From: UBA9676 sp036522155
GTDB taxonomy: Bacteria; Actinomycetota; Actinomycetes; Streptosporangiales; Streptosporangiaceae
NCBI GenBank assembly: GCA_036522155.1
Contig: DATDGI010000354.1
Span: forward strand, 1 to 9,732
Length of the DNA stretch: 9,732 nt
Direction of reading: 5' to 3'
This document shows, in pieces, positions 1-7,049 of the stretch (the first letter of the stretch is position 1; each line of letters opens with the position of its first letter). The position numbers were made by a program, and so were the translations under genes. Under the pieces are notes generated by a model. That model was not told where the DNA came from, made no database searches, and saw nothing but the letters and a program-made list of their open reading frames with translations.

Positions 1-165
1 GGCCGCGGCCGCCGCGAACCGGGCCGGGTCGCCGCCATCGGCGCGGTCGGGATGGGTGGCCGCCGCGACCCGCCGCCAGGCCGCCCGCACCTCGTCGTCG
101 CCGAGCCCGGCCTGCGCTGGTAACCCCAGGGTGGCGAACGGGCCGGGGCCGCGTGGCCGGCTCAT
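1..165 (-). CDS. J-domain (DnaJ-like) protein, N-terminal part, cut by the window edge
   Basis: Fifty-five codons are visible on the minus strand from an ATG at 165-163. The residues show a J-domain start: a FATLGL segment, then helix II DDEVRAAWRRVAAATHPDR carrying the diagnostic HPD tripeptide at residues 38-40, then an Ala-rich helix III that runs off the window. In J-domain families HPD stimulates the ATPase of an Hsp70 partner, so a co-chaperone or complex-remodelling role is inferred. The ATG overlaps the TGA of the upstream ATPase gene (ATGA), so the two are probably co-translated. That ties this protein to the DNA-transfer module rather than to a housekeeping dnaK/dnaJ locus. The C-terminal part is outside the window, so the remaining domains and total length are unknown. 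This reading is not offered by a simple ORF scan because the gene is truncated; the frame is supported by the motif and the overlap. Confidence 0.8.
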   Translation of the reverse strand, partial: MSRPRGPGPFATLGLPAQAGLGDDEVRAAWRRVAAATHPDRADGGDPARFAAAAA

Positions 166-2060
166 CCGTGCTCACCCCCGAACGCCTCATCGAGCAGCGG
201 GCCGGCGTCCGGCGGACGGGCCGGGCCGTCCCCGGCGCCCCGCCCGGCGGGCTGGCCGGCCATGGCCGCGGCCGGGCGGGCCGCCCCCGGCGTGCGATCG
301 GCGGCCCGTGCCCCCGTGACCGCGGCCGGAGCCGCGATCAGCCGCTTGACCTGGACGAAAGTAACGCCGCCCCGGTAGATGTAGGCCGCCTGGCCGACCC
401 CCAGGGAGCGGATGAGGGCCGGATCGGCCACCGGCGCCAGCCGCATCCGGGACATGCCCTGCCGGCTCCACACCGGCACCCGCCGCAGCCGGCGTGAGGT
501 GTCGGCCACCGGCCGGCTGCCCGCCAGCCCGGTCACCGGCTCGGGGTGCGGGGTGCGCAGCAGCCAGATCCCGCCGTCGGCGGTGGACGCGATCCGGTAC
601 CGCTCGTCCTCCCGGGCGGCCAGGCCCGGCCAGGATTGGGCCGAGACCTGCACGGCCAGGCCGAGGGACCGGGCCCGTTCGTAGAGCTGCCAGATCGGCA
701 GCCGCCGCGACACGGCGCTGAACTCGTCCACCGCCAGCAGGATGTCCCGGTCCTGGCCGCGGCCGTGGGCGGCGAAGCTGGCCAGCAGGTCGACTAGGGC
801 CCGCGCCTGGGCTTCGGCCACCGCGATCTCGGACGTGCCTTCCAGGATGCAGTACCAGACGTCGGCGTCGCCGAACCCGCCCGGGCCGTCCAGGCCGCCG
901 CCGAGGCGGCGGAATAGCGTGCGGAACCGCAGGGCGATGTCGCCGATGTGCCCCGCGGCCGAGCGCAGCAGGGCCGCGTCCCCGGCGCGCCCGGCCGCGT
1001 AGGCCGCGGTCAGCCAGCCCGCGTCCAGCCGGGCGAGGAACTCGGCGGTGCTGGCCGGCGGCCCGGCCGGGGCACCGACCGCCAGCGCCACCACCGCCTC
1101 CATCACGTCGGTGTAGTAGGCCGCGCCGCCGCTCCCGTGCTCGATCATGTCCACCAGCGTGGTGGTGAGCTGCTGCGGCGGCAGCGCCCACAGGGACAGC
1201 GTGGCCTCGTCCGGCCAGATGGCGGTGGACCGGGCCCCGGCCTCGCGCAGCACCCGGCGGGCCCGGTCGGCCACCCGCCGGGAGTCGGCCCCGCCCTTGC
1301 AGTCCAGCACCACCAGCAGCGGCCGCTGGCCCTCGCCAGCGGCGTGCCGCTGCAGGCCACGGGCGAGGAAACCGGCCCACAGCCTTAGCAGCAAGGTGGT
1401 CTTGCCGGTCCCGGTCGTGCCGATCACCACCTGATGTGACCGGAGCCGCTGGTAGGGGAGCGCGGCCAGGGCCGGTGACCGGTGCCCGACCGTGCGGATG
1501 ACCGCGCCCGCCACCACCGCGCCCCGGCGGGACAGCAGCGGGACCGCACCGGGCGCGGCGATCCTGGCCCGGGCGGCCCGGACCTGGTGCCGCCACTGGC
1601 GGCGGTCGAACGCCACCGGGGCGGTAAGGGAGAGCCCGCCCGCACCGGTCTGCATCGCATAGATCCGCCGCGACCACGCGAGCCCGCCCGCCACCAGGCC
1701 GAGCGGCACGGCCACCGGGGCGATGGTCACCGCGGCCAGGGCGACCGAACCGGCGGCCGCCTGGTGCCACATGGCCAGCCAGGCCAGGTACGGGGCGGCC
1801 GCCACCCGTGGCCAGGACCGGGCGGCGGCGGCGGTCGCGGCCAGCCACACCGCCACCATCGGCAGGCACCACAGCGCCGCCCGGTAGAGCCGGGCCGGTG
1901 GCCAGCCCGCCAGCCAGGCGGCCACCAGCGCGGCCACCGCCACCATCGACACCGGCGCCGCCGCCAGCACGGCCGCGAGCCCGGCCAGCAGCAGGATCAG
2001 CCGGCCGAGCAGGCGCAGGCCGGTCAGCAGGACGGCCAGCCCCAGGTAGCGGCGGATCAC
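162..2060 (-). CDS. Membrane-anchored VirD4/TraG/HerA-like ATPase (conjugative DNA transfer type)
   Basis: This 632-residue protein has hydrophobic segments over residues 5-55, 60-80 and 88-128, which anchor it in the membrane. A cytoplasmic P-loop ATPase domain follows: Walker A GTTGTGKTT at 214-222, Walker B LLAVDEF at about 441-447, and a conserved AQSW segment near 474-477. The tail from about 577 is Ala/Pro/Gly-rich and probably disordered. The pattern of membrane anchor plus FtsK/HerA-fold ATPase matches coupling proteins that bring DNA to a secretion or conjugation channel; this role is inferred from family resemblance. The frame stays open upstream to 2654, but the GTG at 2060-2058 is chosen because it overlaps the stop of the replication-relaxation gene (GTGA) and directly precedes the first hydrophobic segment. 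The stop overlaps the ATG of the J-domain gene. A HerA/FtsK-type translocase without a conjugative role remains possible. Confidence 0.82.
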   Translation of the reverse strand: MIRRYLGLAVLLTGLRLLGRLILLLAGLAAVLAAAPVSMVAVAALVAAWLAGWPPARLYRAALWCLPMVAVWLAATAAAARSWPRVAAAPYLAWLAMWHQAAAGSVALAAVTIAPVAVPLGLVAGGLAWSRRIYAMQTGAGGLSLTAPVAFDRRQWRHQVRAARARIAAPGAVPLLSRRGAVVAGAVIRTVGHRSPALAALPYQRLRSHQVVIGTTGTGKTTLLLRLWAGFLARGLQRHAAGEGQRPLLVVLDCKGGADSRRVADRARRVLREAGARSTAIWPDEATLSLWALPPQQLTTTLVDMIEHGSGGAAYYTDVMEAVVALAVGAPAGPPASTAEFLARLDAGWLTAAYAAGRAGDAALLRSAAGHIGDIALRFRTLFRRLGGGLDGPGGFGDADVWYCILEGTSEIAVAEAQARALVDLLASFAAHGRGQDRDILLAVDEFSAVSRRLPIWQLYERARSLGLAVQVSAQSWPGLAAREDERYRIASTADGGIWLLRTPHPEPVTGLAGSRPVADTSRRLRRVPVWSRQGMSRMRLAPVADPALIRSLGVGQAAYIYRGGVTFVQVKRLIAAPAAVTGARAADRTPGAARPAAAMAGQPAGRGAGDGPARPPDAGPLLDEAFGGEHG

Positions 2061-2821
2061 CGGGCACCCCCGGGCAGGGCCGCCCCGGGCGGCAGGTCGC
2101 GGATCTCCACCCGCTCGGCCAGCGCGCCCACCTGCGCCCGGGCCCTGGTCACCACCGGCCGGGCCGCGGGTGAGCACAGGTACAGCACCCGGGCGTGCCG
2201 CGGCGGCCGTCCGGGCTCGCGGGCCTGGGCCGCGGGGCAGCCGTAGTCCCCGGTCCTGGTCAGGATCTCCCGCATGATCGCGGCCGTCCTGGCCAGCGTC
2301 TTGCGGGTCAGCTCGGCCTCGACCGCCCAGCATTCGCCGGCCCAGCCGACCGGCGCGCCGTCCGGCCAGTGAATCTCCGCGTCCGGGAGATGGTCCGGTA
2401 AGCCGACCCGGCCGCCCATCCGGGCCCGCAGCCTGCGCTCGCTGCGCCAGAACGCACCCGCGGCCCGGTAGCTGGCGGTGGCTTCCAGCGCGAGCCGGAC
2501 CGAGGTCACCGCCCGCAGGTGCGCCAGCCGGGACAGGGCCGGCGGGGTGGCGGGGAACCGCAGGCCGCAGGCGGCCAGCCCGGGCCGGGTCAGCCACACC
2601 CAGGCCGGGCCGGGGCCGATCCGGGCCGACTCGGCGTACCGGGCACGCCGCCACCCGGCGGTGATGGCCCGGGCCCGCGGCTCGCCCACTCCCAGCACCC
2701 CGGCTAACTGGTCGAGCTGCACCCCGTACATGTCGGCGGTGAACAGCATGCCCGCGATGTCGCGTTCGGCCAGATGGGGGGTGACGCCGGCGGCGGCCGT
2801 GCGGCCCGTGCGGGTAGGCAC
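2057..2821 (-). CDS. Replication-relaxation (Replic_Relax) family protein
   Basis: This 254-residue protein resembles the Replic_Relax family (PF13814) of plasmids and actinomycete integrative elements. An N-terminal winged helix-turn-helix covers residues 16-84 (HLAERDIAGMLF, then a wing ending AWVWLTRPG). A C-terminal part follows with HLRAVTSVRLALE at 101-113, LPDAEIHW at 145-152 and WAVEAELTRK at 165-174. The order PD, then ExE and a Lys four residues on, recalls a PD-(D/E)XK nuclease fold, but activity is not shown. Family members are linked to plasmid replication and DNA relaxation. The start is a GTG at 2821-2819, the first after an in-frame stop at 2836-2834. No strong ribosome binding site precedes it, so leaderless translation is possible. 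It is the first gene of a three-gene, overlapping leftward operon with the ATPase and the J-domain protein, and diverges from the DUF3145 gene. Confidence 0.72.
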   Translation of the reverse strand: MPTRTGRTAAAGVTPHLAERDIAGMLFTADMYGVQLDQLAGVLGVGEPRARAITAGWRRARYAESARIGPGPAWVWLTRPGLAACGLRFPATPPALSRLAHLRAVTSVRLALEATASYRAAGAFWRSERRLRARMGGRVGLPDHLPDAEIHWPDGAPVGWAGECWAVEAELTRKTLARTAAIMREILTRTGDYGCPAAQAREPGRPPRHARVLYLCSPAARPVVTRARAQVGALAERVEIRDLPPGAALPGGAR

Positions 2822-2863
2822 CCGCCCACTACATCACGCCGAGGCGACACGGGGTAAGTGCTG

Positions 2864-2913
2864 GTGCCGGCCCGGCACGATGAGGCACAATACGAAGCAG
2901 AGAACTGCCGGCA
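2864..2913. promoter_or_regulatory. Two palindromes in the divergent intergenic spacer (candidate operator)
   Basis: The 176-base spacer between the divergent replication-relaxation and DUF3145 genes holds GTGCCGG-C-CCGGCAC at 2864-2878, a perfect 7-base inverted repeat around one base. A second palindrome, TGCCGGCA, lies at 2906-2913. Both share the core TGCCGG/CCGGCA. Between them lies the least GC-rich stretch (about 2885-2905), with a possible -10-like TACGAA at 2891-2896. Paired palindromes near a divergent promoter suggest a regulator binding site, but such motifs also arise by chance in DNA this GC-rich. Confidence 0.25.
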
Positions 2914-2984
2914 CCGCCGCGCAGCCGGACCACCGGCGCACGGAGCCGAGGTCGTTGGGGAAGACGCACCTCGATCCGTTTCGC

Positions 2985-2992
2985 AGGGGAGG
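2985..2992 (+). promoter_or_regulatory. Ribosome binding site of the DUF3145 gene
   Basis: AGGGGAGG lies five bases before the GTG at 2998. It decides the start in favour of 2998 over the later ATG at 3085, which would drop the conserved N-terminal VHSAPPALCPHVEW segment. Confidence 0.75.
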
Positions 2993-2997
2993 CCCGG

Positions 2998-3549
2998 GTG
3001 TCTGTTCGTGGCGTGCTGCAGGTTCATTCCGCGCCCCCGGCGCTGTGCCCGCACGTTGAGTGGGCAGTGGCGGGGGTTGTAGGCATGACCGTCGATCTGG
3101 CGTGGGTGAATCAGGCCGCCGCGCCGGGGATGGTCCGCGCCGAGCTCAGCTGGCAGGCGCGGCCCGGCACGTCGGGTGCCATCGCGTCGGCGCTGGCCGG
3201 CTGGAACCGGCTGCGATTCGAGGTCACCGAGGAAGCCAGCCCGGGCTGTGACGCGGTCCGCTACAGCTACACGCCCAGCCTGGGGCTGTTCTCGGCGGTC
3301 ACCATGGCCAACGGCGACATCGTGGTACCGGAAAGCCGGCTCCGGGCAGCGATGACGGTGGCGTCGGCCGCCGCGTCCGGGGTGGTCGCCCGGCCCCGGC
3401 TCGGCGCGCTCGGCCCGGCCCCGGATCAGCCCAGCAGCCTGGCGGACGAGATCGCCCGGCTGCTCGGCCAGCCCTGGGACGACGAACTGGAGCCGTTCCG
3501 GTGCGCCAGCGACGGCGCCCCGGTCCGCTGGCTGCACGCCACCGGCTGA
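2998..3549 (+). CDS. DUF3145 family protein
   Basis: This 183-residue soluble protein belongs to the actinomycete-specific family DUF3145, whose function is unknown. Recognisable parts are the N-terminal RGVLQVHSAPPALCPHVEWA (residues 4-23), then AELSWQARPGTS, WNRLRFEVTEE, RYSYTPSLGLFSAVT, ANGDIVVPESRLRAAM and the C-terminal DDELEPFRCASDGAPVRWLH. It has no signal peptide or membrane segment. The GTG at 2998 is preceded by a strong ribosome binding site. The length is close to that usual for the family, with an Ala/Gly-rich linker around residues 120-145. In Streptomyces a DUF3145 gene sits beside the fabD-fabH-acpP-fabF cluster (recalled, not checked). Here a fabF-accD6 pair lies about 4.6 kb downstream on the opposite strand, which fits that arrangement with extra genes inserted. 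The gene ends 17 bases before a strong terminator hairpin. Confidence 0.88.
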   Translation: MSVRGVLQVHSAPPALCPHVEWAVAGVVGMTVDLAWVNQAAAPGMVRAELSWQARPGTSGAIASALAGWNRLRFEVTEEASPGCDAVRYSYTPSLGLFSAVTMANGDIVVPESRLRAAMTVASAAASGVVARPRLGALGPAPDQPSSLADEIARLLGQPWDDELEPFRCASDGAPVRWLHATG

Positions 3550-3566
3550 CGCCGCCGGGCACGGCA

Positions 3567-3607
3567 CTGGCCGCCCCGCGCTGCGGCGCCGCAGCGGGAA
3601 CGGCCAG
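3567..3607. terminator. Bidirectional hairpin terminator between convergent genes
   Basis: A long inverted repeat separates the convergent DUF3145 (+) and DUF4242 (-) genes. The left arm is at 3567-3587 and the right arm at 3588-3607. The outer CTGGCCG/CGGCCAG pairs perfectly over 7 bases. The inner GC-rich part (TGCGGC/GCCGCA and flanks) pairs with a two-base mismatch and one bulge. There is no U-tract, as is usual for actinomycete terminators. It starts 17 bases after the DUF3145 stop and ends 13 bases from the DUF4242 stop, so it can serve both. Confidence 0.7.
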
Positions 3608-3620
3608 CACGCCCCCCTGA

Positions 3621-3866
3621 TCAGGCCAGGCTGTCCACCTCGTGTACATCGCCGCACGCCACACCCAGTGCGGCGTGATGATTGCGGATAGCGGTCTCGT
3701 CCGGCCCGTCGAGCAGGCAGTACACCTTGCCTTCCGGGTTGTGGTACAGCTCGATCTGGCGCACACCGAACTGGTCGGCCTTGCCCTGGCGGGCGTCGCC
3801 GGCGATCTGCGCTATGGCTTCGGCGGGCAGCTTCAGGTCGTCGTGGAAGTCCATGAAACGTGCCAT
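3621..3866 (-). CDS. DUF4242 family small protein (SCO4226-like)
   Basis: This 81-residue protein has a ferredoxin-like-fold pattern: an N-terminal strand MARFMDFHDDL, a helix rich in Ala/Lys (AEAIAQIAGDARQGKADQFG), then VRQIELYHNPEGKVYCLLDGPDETAIRNHHAALG. The segments 'GKVYCLLDGPDETAIRNHH' and 'FGV' match DUF4242. A Streptomyces member of that family, SCO4226, has been described as nickel-binding. Here His (residues 8, 42, 63, 64), Cys 50 and acidic residues could bind metal, but this is inference. The start is an ATG at 3866-3864 preceded by AGGAGGAG at 3880-3873, an excellent ribosome binding site six bases away, so strong translation is expected. It is the last gene of a leftward run, 46 bases after the frameshifted membrane-protein gene and downstream of the LAL regulator. 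It may be co-transcribed with them, and it ends at the shared terminator. Confidence 0.72.
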   Translation of the reverse strand: MARFMDFHDDLKLPAEAIAQIAGDARQGKADQFGVRQIELYHNPEGKVYCLLDGPDETAIRNHHAALGVACGDVHEVDSLA

Positions 3867-3912
3867 GACCTGCTCCTCCTGGTTGTCGTGTACCGGTTCA
3901 GGCGCGGCTGGC

Positions 3913-4208
3913 TCAGGCGGCGGACGTGGCCGGCCTGCGCTGGCTGGCCCGCATCCGGTCGAGCAGCACCGCGGCCGTGGCGGCGACCAGCGCGGCGCCG
4001 GCGGCGATCAGGGCGGTCTGCCAGCCCGGCATTCCGCCCACGACCACGGTGTGGACCTGCGGCGGGAGCGTATACACGTTGGTGCTGTCGCCCATCGGGG
4101 CGGGTGGGCCACCGCGAACGCGGCGGCGGGGGCGGCGATGACGGCCAGCAGGGCTGCGGCCAGCCCGGCCAGGACGCCCACGGCCCGGCGGATGTTCTGG
4201 ATGTTCAT
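3913..4208 (-). pseudogene. Small secreted/membrane protein broken by a one-base frameshift
   Basis: Two overlapping minus-strand frames make one recognisable protein. The first frame begins at an ATG (4208-4206) with MNIQNIRRAVGVLAGLAAAL and a signal-peptide-like stretch ending near AAPAAAFA. It then runs into Arg/Trp-rich nonsense and stops at 4008. The second frame continues from about 4110 as GGPPAPMGDSTNVYTLPPQV, then VHTVVVGGMPGWQ and the membrane helix TALIAAGAALVAATAAVLLD, and ends in a basic tail at 3913. Adding one G in the GCGGTGGCCC tract (plus-strand about 4106-4115) restores a single 98-residue protein with an N-terminal signal, a Pro-rich linker, a C-terminal helix and a short cytoplasmic tail. 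That layout is common among small actinomycete membrane proteins of unknown function. A GAGGGAG ribosome binding site (4221-4215) precedes the ATG. The break may be a real mutation or a sequencing error; the reading of the second frame as intact suggests it is recent or artefactual. Confidence 0.7.
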
Positions 4209-4245
4209 GACGGTCTCCCTCGGCTCGGATGTCCGGTTCGAGACG

Positions 4246-4251
4246 ACCGTA
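4246..4251 (-). promoter_or_regulatory. Possible -10 element upstream of the small membrane-protein gene
   Basis: In the 122-base gap between the LAL stop and the small membrane-protein start, the minus strand reads TACGGT, which fits the actinomycete TANNNT -10 pattern. It lies 37 bases before the ATG at 4208. No convincing -35 element sits 17-18 bases further upstream, so this is only a candidate for a promoter separating the two small genes from the LAL gene. Confidence 0.18.
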
Positions 4252-4330
4252 CGGCGGCAGGCCCGGGCGGCGGATCGGGAGCTGACCCCCAGCTTGCGAC
4301 CCTGGTTCCCCAGATTCCGGGCGGCGCTCC

Positions 4331-6940
4331 CTAGGTTTCGGTTACGCCGGCCAGCGCGAGCCGGGCCGCCTGCTCGGCAGCCGCATTCCGGCTGGGCACG
4401 TTCAGCTTCGCCAGCACCGCGGACACGTGATGATCGACGGTCTTGGCCGAGACGAACAGCCGCGACGCGATCTCGGCGTTGGTCAGCCCCGCGCAGATCA
4501 GGCTCAGCACCTCCCGCTCACGGCGGGTCAGCCCGAGCGGATCCGCCCGGGTCGTGCTGCGCGGCCCGGCCGGGATCGACGCGATGCCGAGCCCGCGCAT
4601 CTTCTGCCGGGTGAGCTGCGCGGCGGGCACGGCGCCAAGATCGGTGAAGATCCGAAGGGCGTCCCGCAGCGCCGTTTCGTCCGCGGTGTCGTATCTGACC
4701 AGCGCGGCCTCGTACGGGCAGCCCAGGTCGCTCCAGAGCTGGACGGCCTTCTCCCAGTGGCCTTCGGCCTGCAGCCGGTACGGCTCGGCGTACTCTCGGG
4801 CGGCTGGCCGGCTGGGCGCGGCGGATCCCGCCGCTCCGGTCCGCCACAGCCAGGTGCCGATCTCTCCCCGCCGCCAGGCGTCGCAGCCAGCGGCCTCGCC
4901 GGCTGCCTGCTCGGCCTCGTGCGCCGCCGCGGCCTGGTCCCCGGCGAGCCAGTGCGCCTCGGCCCGGGCCAGCCGCGCCGCCGTGATCCATTCCGGCTCG
5001 GCGACCCCCTCGGCCGACCGGATCGCTTCGTCCAGGCGGTCCCACACGCCCGGCTCGGCGCGGCGGGCCCGGAGCCTGCCCAGAGTGATCACCGGATTGA
5101 GCCGGTTGACAGGGGAGACCCCCACCAGGCCGAGCACGTCCGTGCAGAGCGCGGCCGCCTCGTCCCAGCGGCCGGTCCTTTCCAGCACGCTGGCCTGCTG
5201 GCCGCGCACGCAGTACCCGTACGTGCCGATGTCATGGTCGTCGGCGTAGGCGACACCCTCGGCATACACCCGTTCGGCCTCGCTGAACTCCCGCCGCACG
5301 TTGTGGAGAGCCTGCAGGTTGGCGTACGCCCGGCCGGCCTGCTGCTCCAGCCCTGCCGCCAGCGCGACCTCCAGCGCCTGCCGCACGAGGCCCGTCCCCT
5401 CACCGCCGGCCAGGAACTCGGCTTCGCCTTCGGTGTTCAGCGCGTCGCTGAGCACCGCGGGCGCGTCCAGCCGGGCCGCCATGGCCTGGGACCGGCGGGC
5501 CAGCTCGGCTGCGCCGGCGATATCCCCCTCGTCCATCCGCAGGTTCGCCTCAAGGCGGTACGCCATGGCCAGCTCCACGCCCGGGCCAAGCGGTTCCAGG
5601 ACGGCCAGCGCGGACCCGATCGCCGCGGCCATCTCCTGGCCGCGGCACAGCCGCCACATGGCAAGGGACAGCTGGAGCAGGGTGGCACCCTCCCGCCGCC
5701 GGTCACCGGCCTGGCGCCACAGGTCCAGCGCCCGCTGCCCAGCGTCAATGGCGTCCAGCCAGCGGTCGATCAGTGAGCATTCCCGTGCCAGGCCGTCGTA
5801 CAGCCCGGCCATGGTCGCCACGTCCGCCCCATCAGCGAACCGGATAGCCCGGCTGAACTGGGCTGCGGCTTCGCGGTGGGAGGCCAGGCTGGCGGCCCGC
5901 GCCGCCGCGGCCGGGGCGTACCGCATGACGGCCGCGGCATCCCCCGCGCCCTCGGCGTGAAAAGCCAGCCGCGCATCGTCGGCACAGCCGGCCGCCTGGA
6001 GCGCGGCCAGGATGCGGGCGTGGATGCCGCCGAGCCGGCGTGGGCCGATCGACTGCTCCACCGCCAGCCGGGCGATCTCGTGACGGAACTTCAGCCCTCC
6101 GCCCTCGTCCACCAGCAGGCCGGAGCCGACTGCCTCGGCGACCGCGTCCGGTGGGCAGCCGACCGCGGCTTCCAGCAGTTCCGGCTCACACCGGGCGCCG
6201 GTCAGGGCGGCGGCTTCCAGCACCTGCCGGGCCGGGCCGCTCAGCCCGGCGGCTCGGGCCAGCGTCGCGTCCCGGGCCGCCGCCGGGACCTGGTGCAGGC
6301 CGGCCGCCACCACTTCGGTCACGTAGAACGGGTTGCCGCCGGTCAGCCGGTACAGCTCGGCCGCGTCCAGGCCGCTCGCGGCGGCCAGGTCGGCCACGGC
6401 GCCCTCGGACAGCGGTGCCACCTCGATCCGCCGGGTGGAGGCCTGGCGGCTGAGCTCGCCCAGCGCGGTCAGCAGCGCGTCACCGGCGGCCAGTTCGTCG
6501 TCCCGGTAGGTGGCGATGATCATGACGGCGCTGTTCCTGATCCGCCGGCCCAGGAACCGAAGCAGGTCCAGGGTGGCCTCGTCCGCCCAGTGGATGTCCT
6601 CCACCACCACGGTGACCGGCCCGGGTTCGGTGACCTCGCGCAGCAGGGCGCGGAACAGTTCCTCCCGCGGGGCCTGGGCCCGGCACAGCGCCAGCAGGTC
6701 ACCGCCGAGGTCGTCGGCCAGGTCGAACAGCGGGCCGAGCGGGCGGGGGGTGAACAGGCCGTCGCACGCCCCCCACAGCCAGCGGGTGCGGCGTGACTGC
6801 GCCGCGAACTGCTCGACCAGCGCCGACTTGCCGACGCCCGCCTCCCCGGCGATCAGCACCAGCCGCCCCGCACCCCGGTCGGCCTCCTGCGCGTACGTGG
6901 CCAGCGTGGCGAGCGGCGACTCCCGTTCAAGCAGCCGCAT
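4331..6940 (-). CDS. LAL-type transcriptional regulator (AAA ATPase plus LuxR helix-turn-helix)
   Basis: This 869-residue protein has the architecture of large ATP-binding LuxR regulators. It has an N-terminal ATPase with Walker A GEAGVGKS at 32-39 and Walker B VVVEDIHWADEAT at 111-123. A long Ala/Leu-rich helical middle (about 330-780) looks like TPR-type repeats for ligand or partner binding. The C-terminal LuxR DNA-binding domain begins LTRREREVLSLICAGLTNAE at 804 and continues with IASRLFVSAKTVDHHVSAVL. The start MRLLERESPLATL is typical of the family, though no clear ribosome binding site precedes the ATG at 6940-6938. LAL proteins such as MalT act as nucleotide-dependent activators. The target here is unknown, but two neighbours are candidates: the nucleoside hydrolase diverging across 109 bases, and the two small genes downstream on the same strand. 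No frameshift or missing ATPase motif is seen. Confidence 0.92.
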   Translation of the reverse strand: MRLLERESPLATLATYAQEADRGAGRLVLIAGEAGVGKSALVEQFAAQSRRTRWLWGACDGLFTPRPLGPLFDLADDLGGDLLALCRAQAPREELFRALLREVTEPGPVTVVVEDIHWADEATLDLLRFLGRRIRNSAVMIIATYRDDELAAGDALLTALGELSRQASTRRIEVAPLSEGAVADLAAASGLDAAELYRLTGGNPFYVTEVVAAGLHQVPAAARDATLARAAGLSGPARQVLEAAALTGARCEPELLEAAVGCPPDAVAEAVGSGLLVDEGGGLKFRHEIARLAVEQSIGPRRLGGIHARILAALQAAGCADDARLAFHAEGAGDAAAVMRYAPAAAARAASLASHREAAAQFSRAIRFADGADVATMAGLYDGLARECSLIDRWLDAIDAGQRALDLWRQAGDRRREGATLLQLSLAMWRLCRGQEMAAAIGSALAVLEPLGPGVELAMAYRLEANLRMDEGDIAGAAELARRSQAMAARLDAPAVLSDALNTEGEAEFLAGGEGTGLVRQALEVALAAGLEQQAGRAYANLQALHNVRREFSEAERVYAEGVAYADDHDIGTYGYCVRGQQASVLERTGRWDEAAALCTDVLGLVGVSPVNRLNPVITLGRLRARRAEPGVWDRLDEAIRSAEGVAEPEWITAARLARAEAHWLAGDQAAAAHEAEQAAGEAAGCDAWRRGEIGTWLWRTGAAGSAAPSRPAAREYAEPYRLQAEGHWEKAVQLWSDLGCPYEAALVRYDTADETALRDALRIFTDLGAVPAAQLTRQKMRGLGIASIPAGPRSTTRADPLGLTRREREVLSLICAGLTNAEIASRLFVSAKTVDHHVSAVLAKLNVPSRNAAAEQAARLALAGVTET

Positions 6941-7049
6941 CTGTTCAGTGTCCGATAACTGCGGTCACATTGCCAGCCCGCTGGGTTTGCTGCTTCTTTA
7001 CATTCAGGTGACGGCGGGCGGATGGCGGGGCGGCGGTAGCCTGCCGTCT
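6941..7049. promoter_or_regulatory. Divergent promoter region between the LAL regulator and the nucleoside hydrolase
   Basis: This 109-base spacer separates two divergent genes and must hold promoter signals for both. It includes the least GC-rich stretch of the right half (about 6985-7008). Plus-strand TACATT at 6999-7004 fits a -10 element with a 46-base leader; the nearest TTGCCA (6970-6975) is 23 bases away, too far for a good -35. Minus-strand TTATCG near 6958-6953 is a weak candidate for the LAL promoter. No convincing long palindrome for a LuxR-type site was found. Confidence 0.45.
7037..7042 (+). promoter_or_regulatory. Candidate -10 element of a leaderless nucleoside hydrolase transcript
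   Basis: TAGCCT ends seven bases before the GTG at 7050. This spacing would start the transcript at or near the start codon, a layout common in actinomycetes. It fits the lack of a good ribosome binding site before 7050. No clear -35 element is present at 17-18 bases upstream, so the call is tentative and competes with TACATT at 6999-7004. Confidence 0.35.

Noticed and set aside
187..2067. Second long minus-strand frame (626 codons) over the ATPase gene
   Set aside because: It is Gly/Arg/Pro-rich low complexity with no motif, a shadow of the ATPase frame.
2061..2654. N-terminal extension of the ATPase frame to 830 residues
   Set aside because: The extra part overlaps the replication-relaxation gene in another frame and is Arg/Gly/Ala-rich nonsense. 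The GTG at 2060 with the GTGA overlap is the natural start.
4230..4250. GGTTCGAGAC, resembling a tRNA T-loop
   Set aside because: The flanking five-base arms do not pair and no acceptor or anticodon stem can be built around it.
4290..4322. Minus-strand GGAAT and GGAAC near the LAL stop as an ECF or SigR-type -35
   Set aside because: No matching -10 (GTT) occurs at the required spacing.
4427..5776. Plus-strand open frame of 449 codons inside the LAL gene
   Set aside because: It is antisense to well-conserved LAL sequence and has no domain or ribosome binding site.
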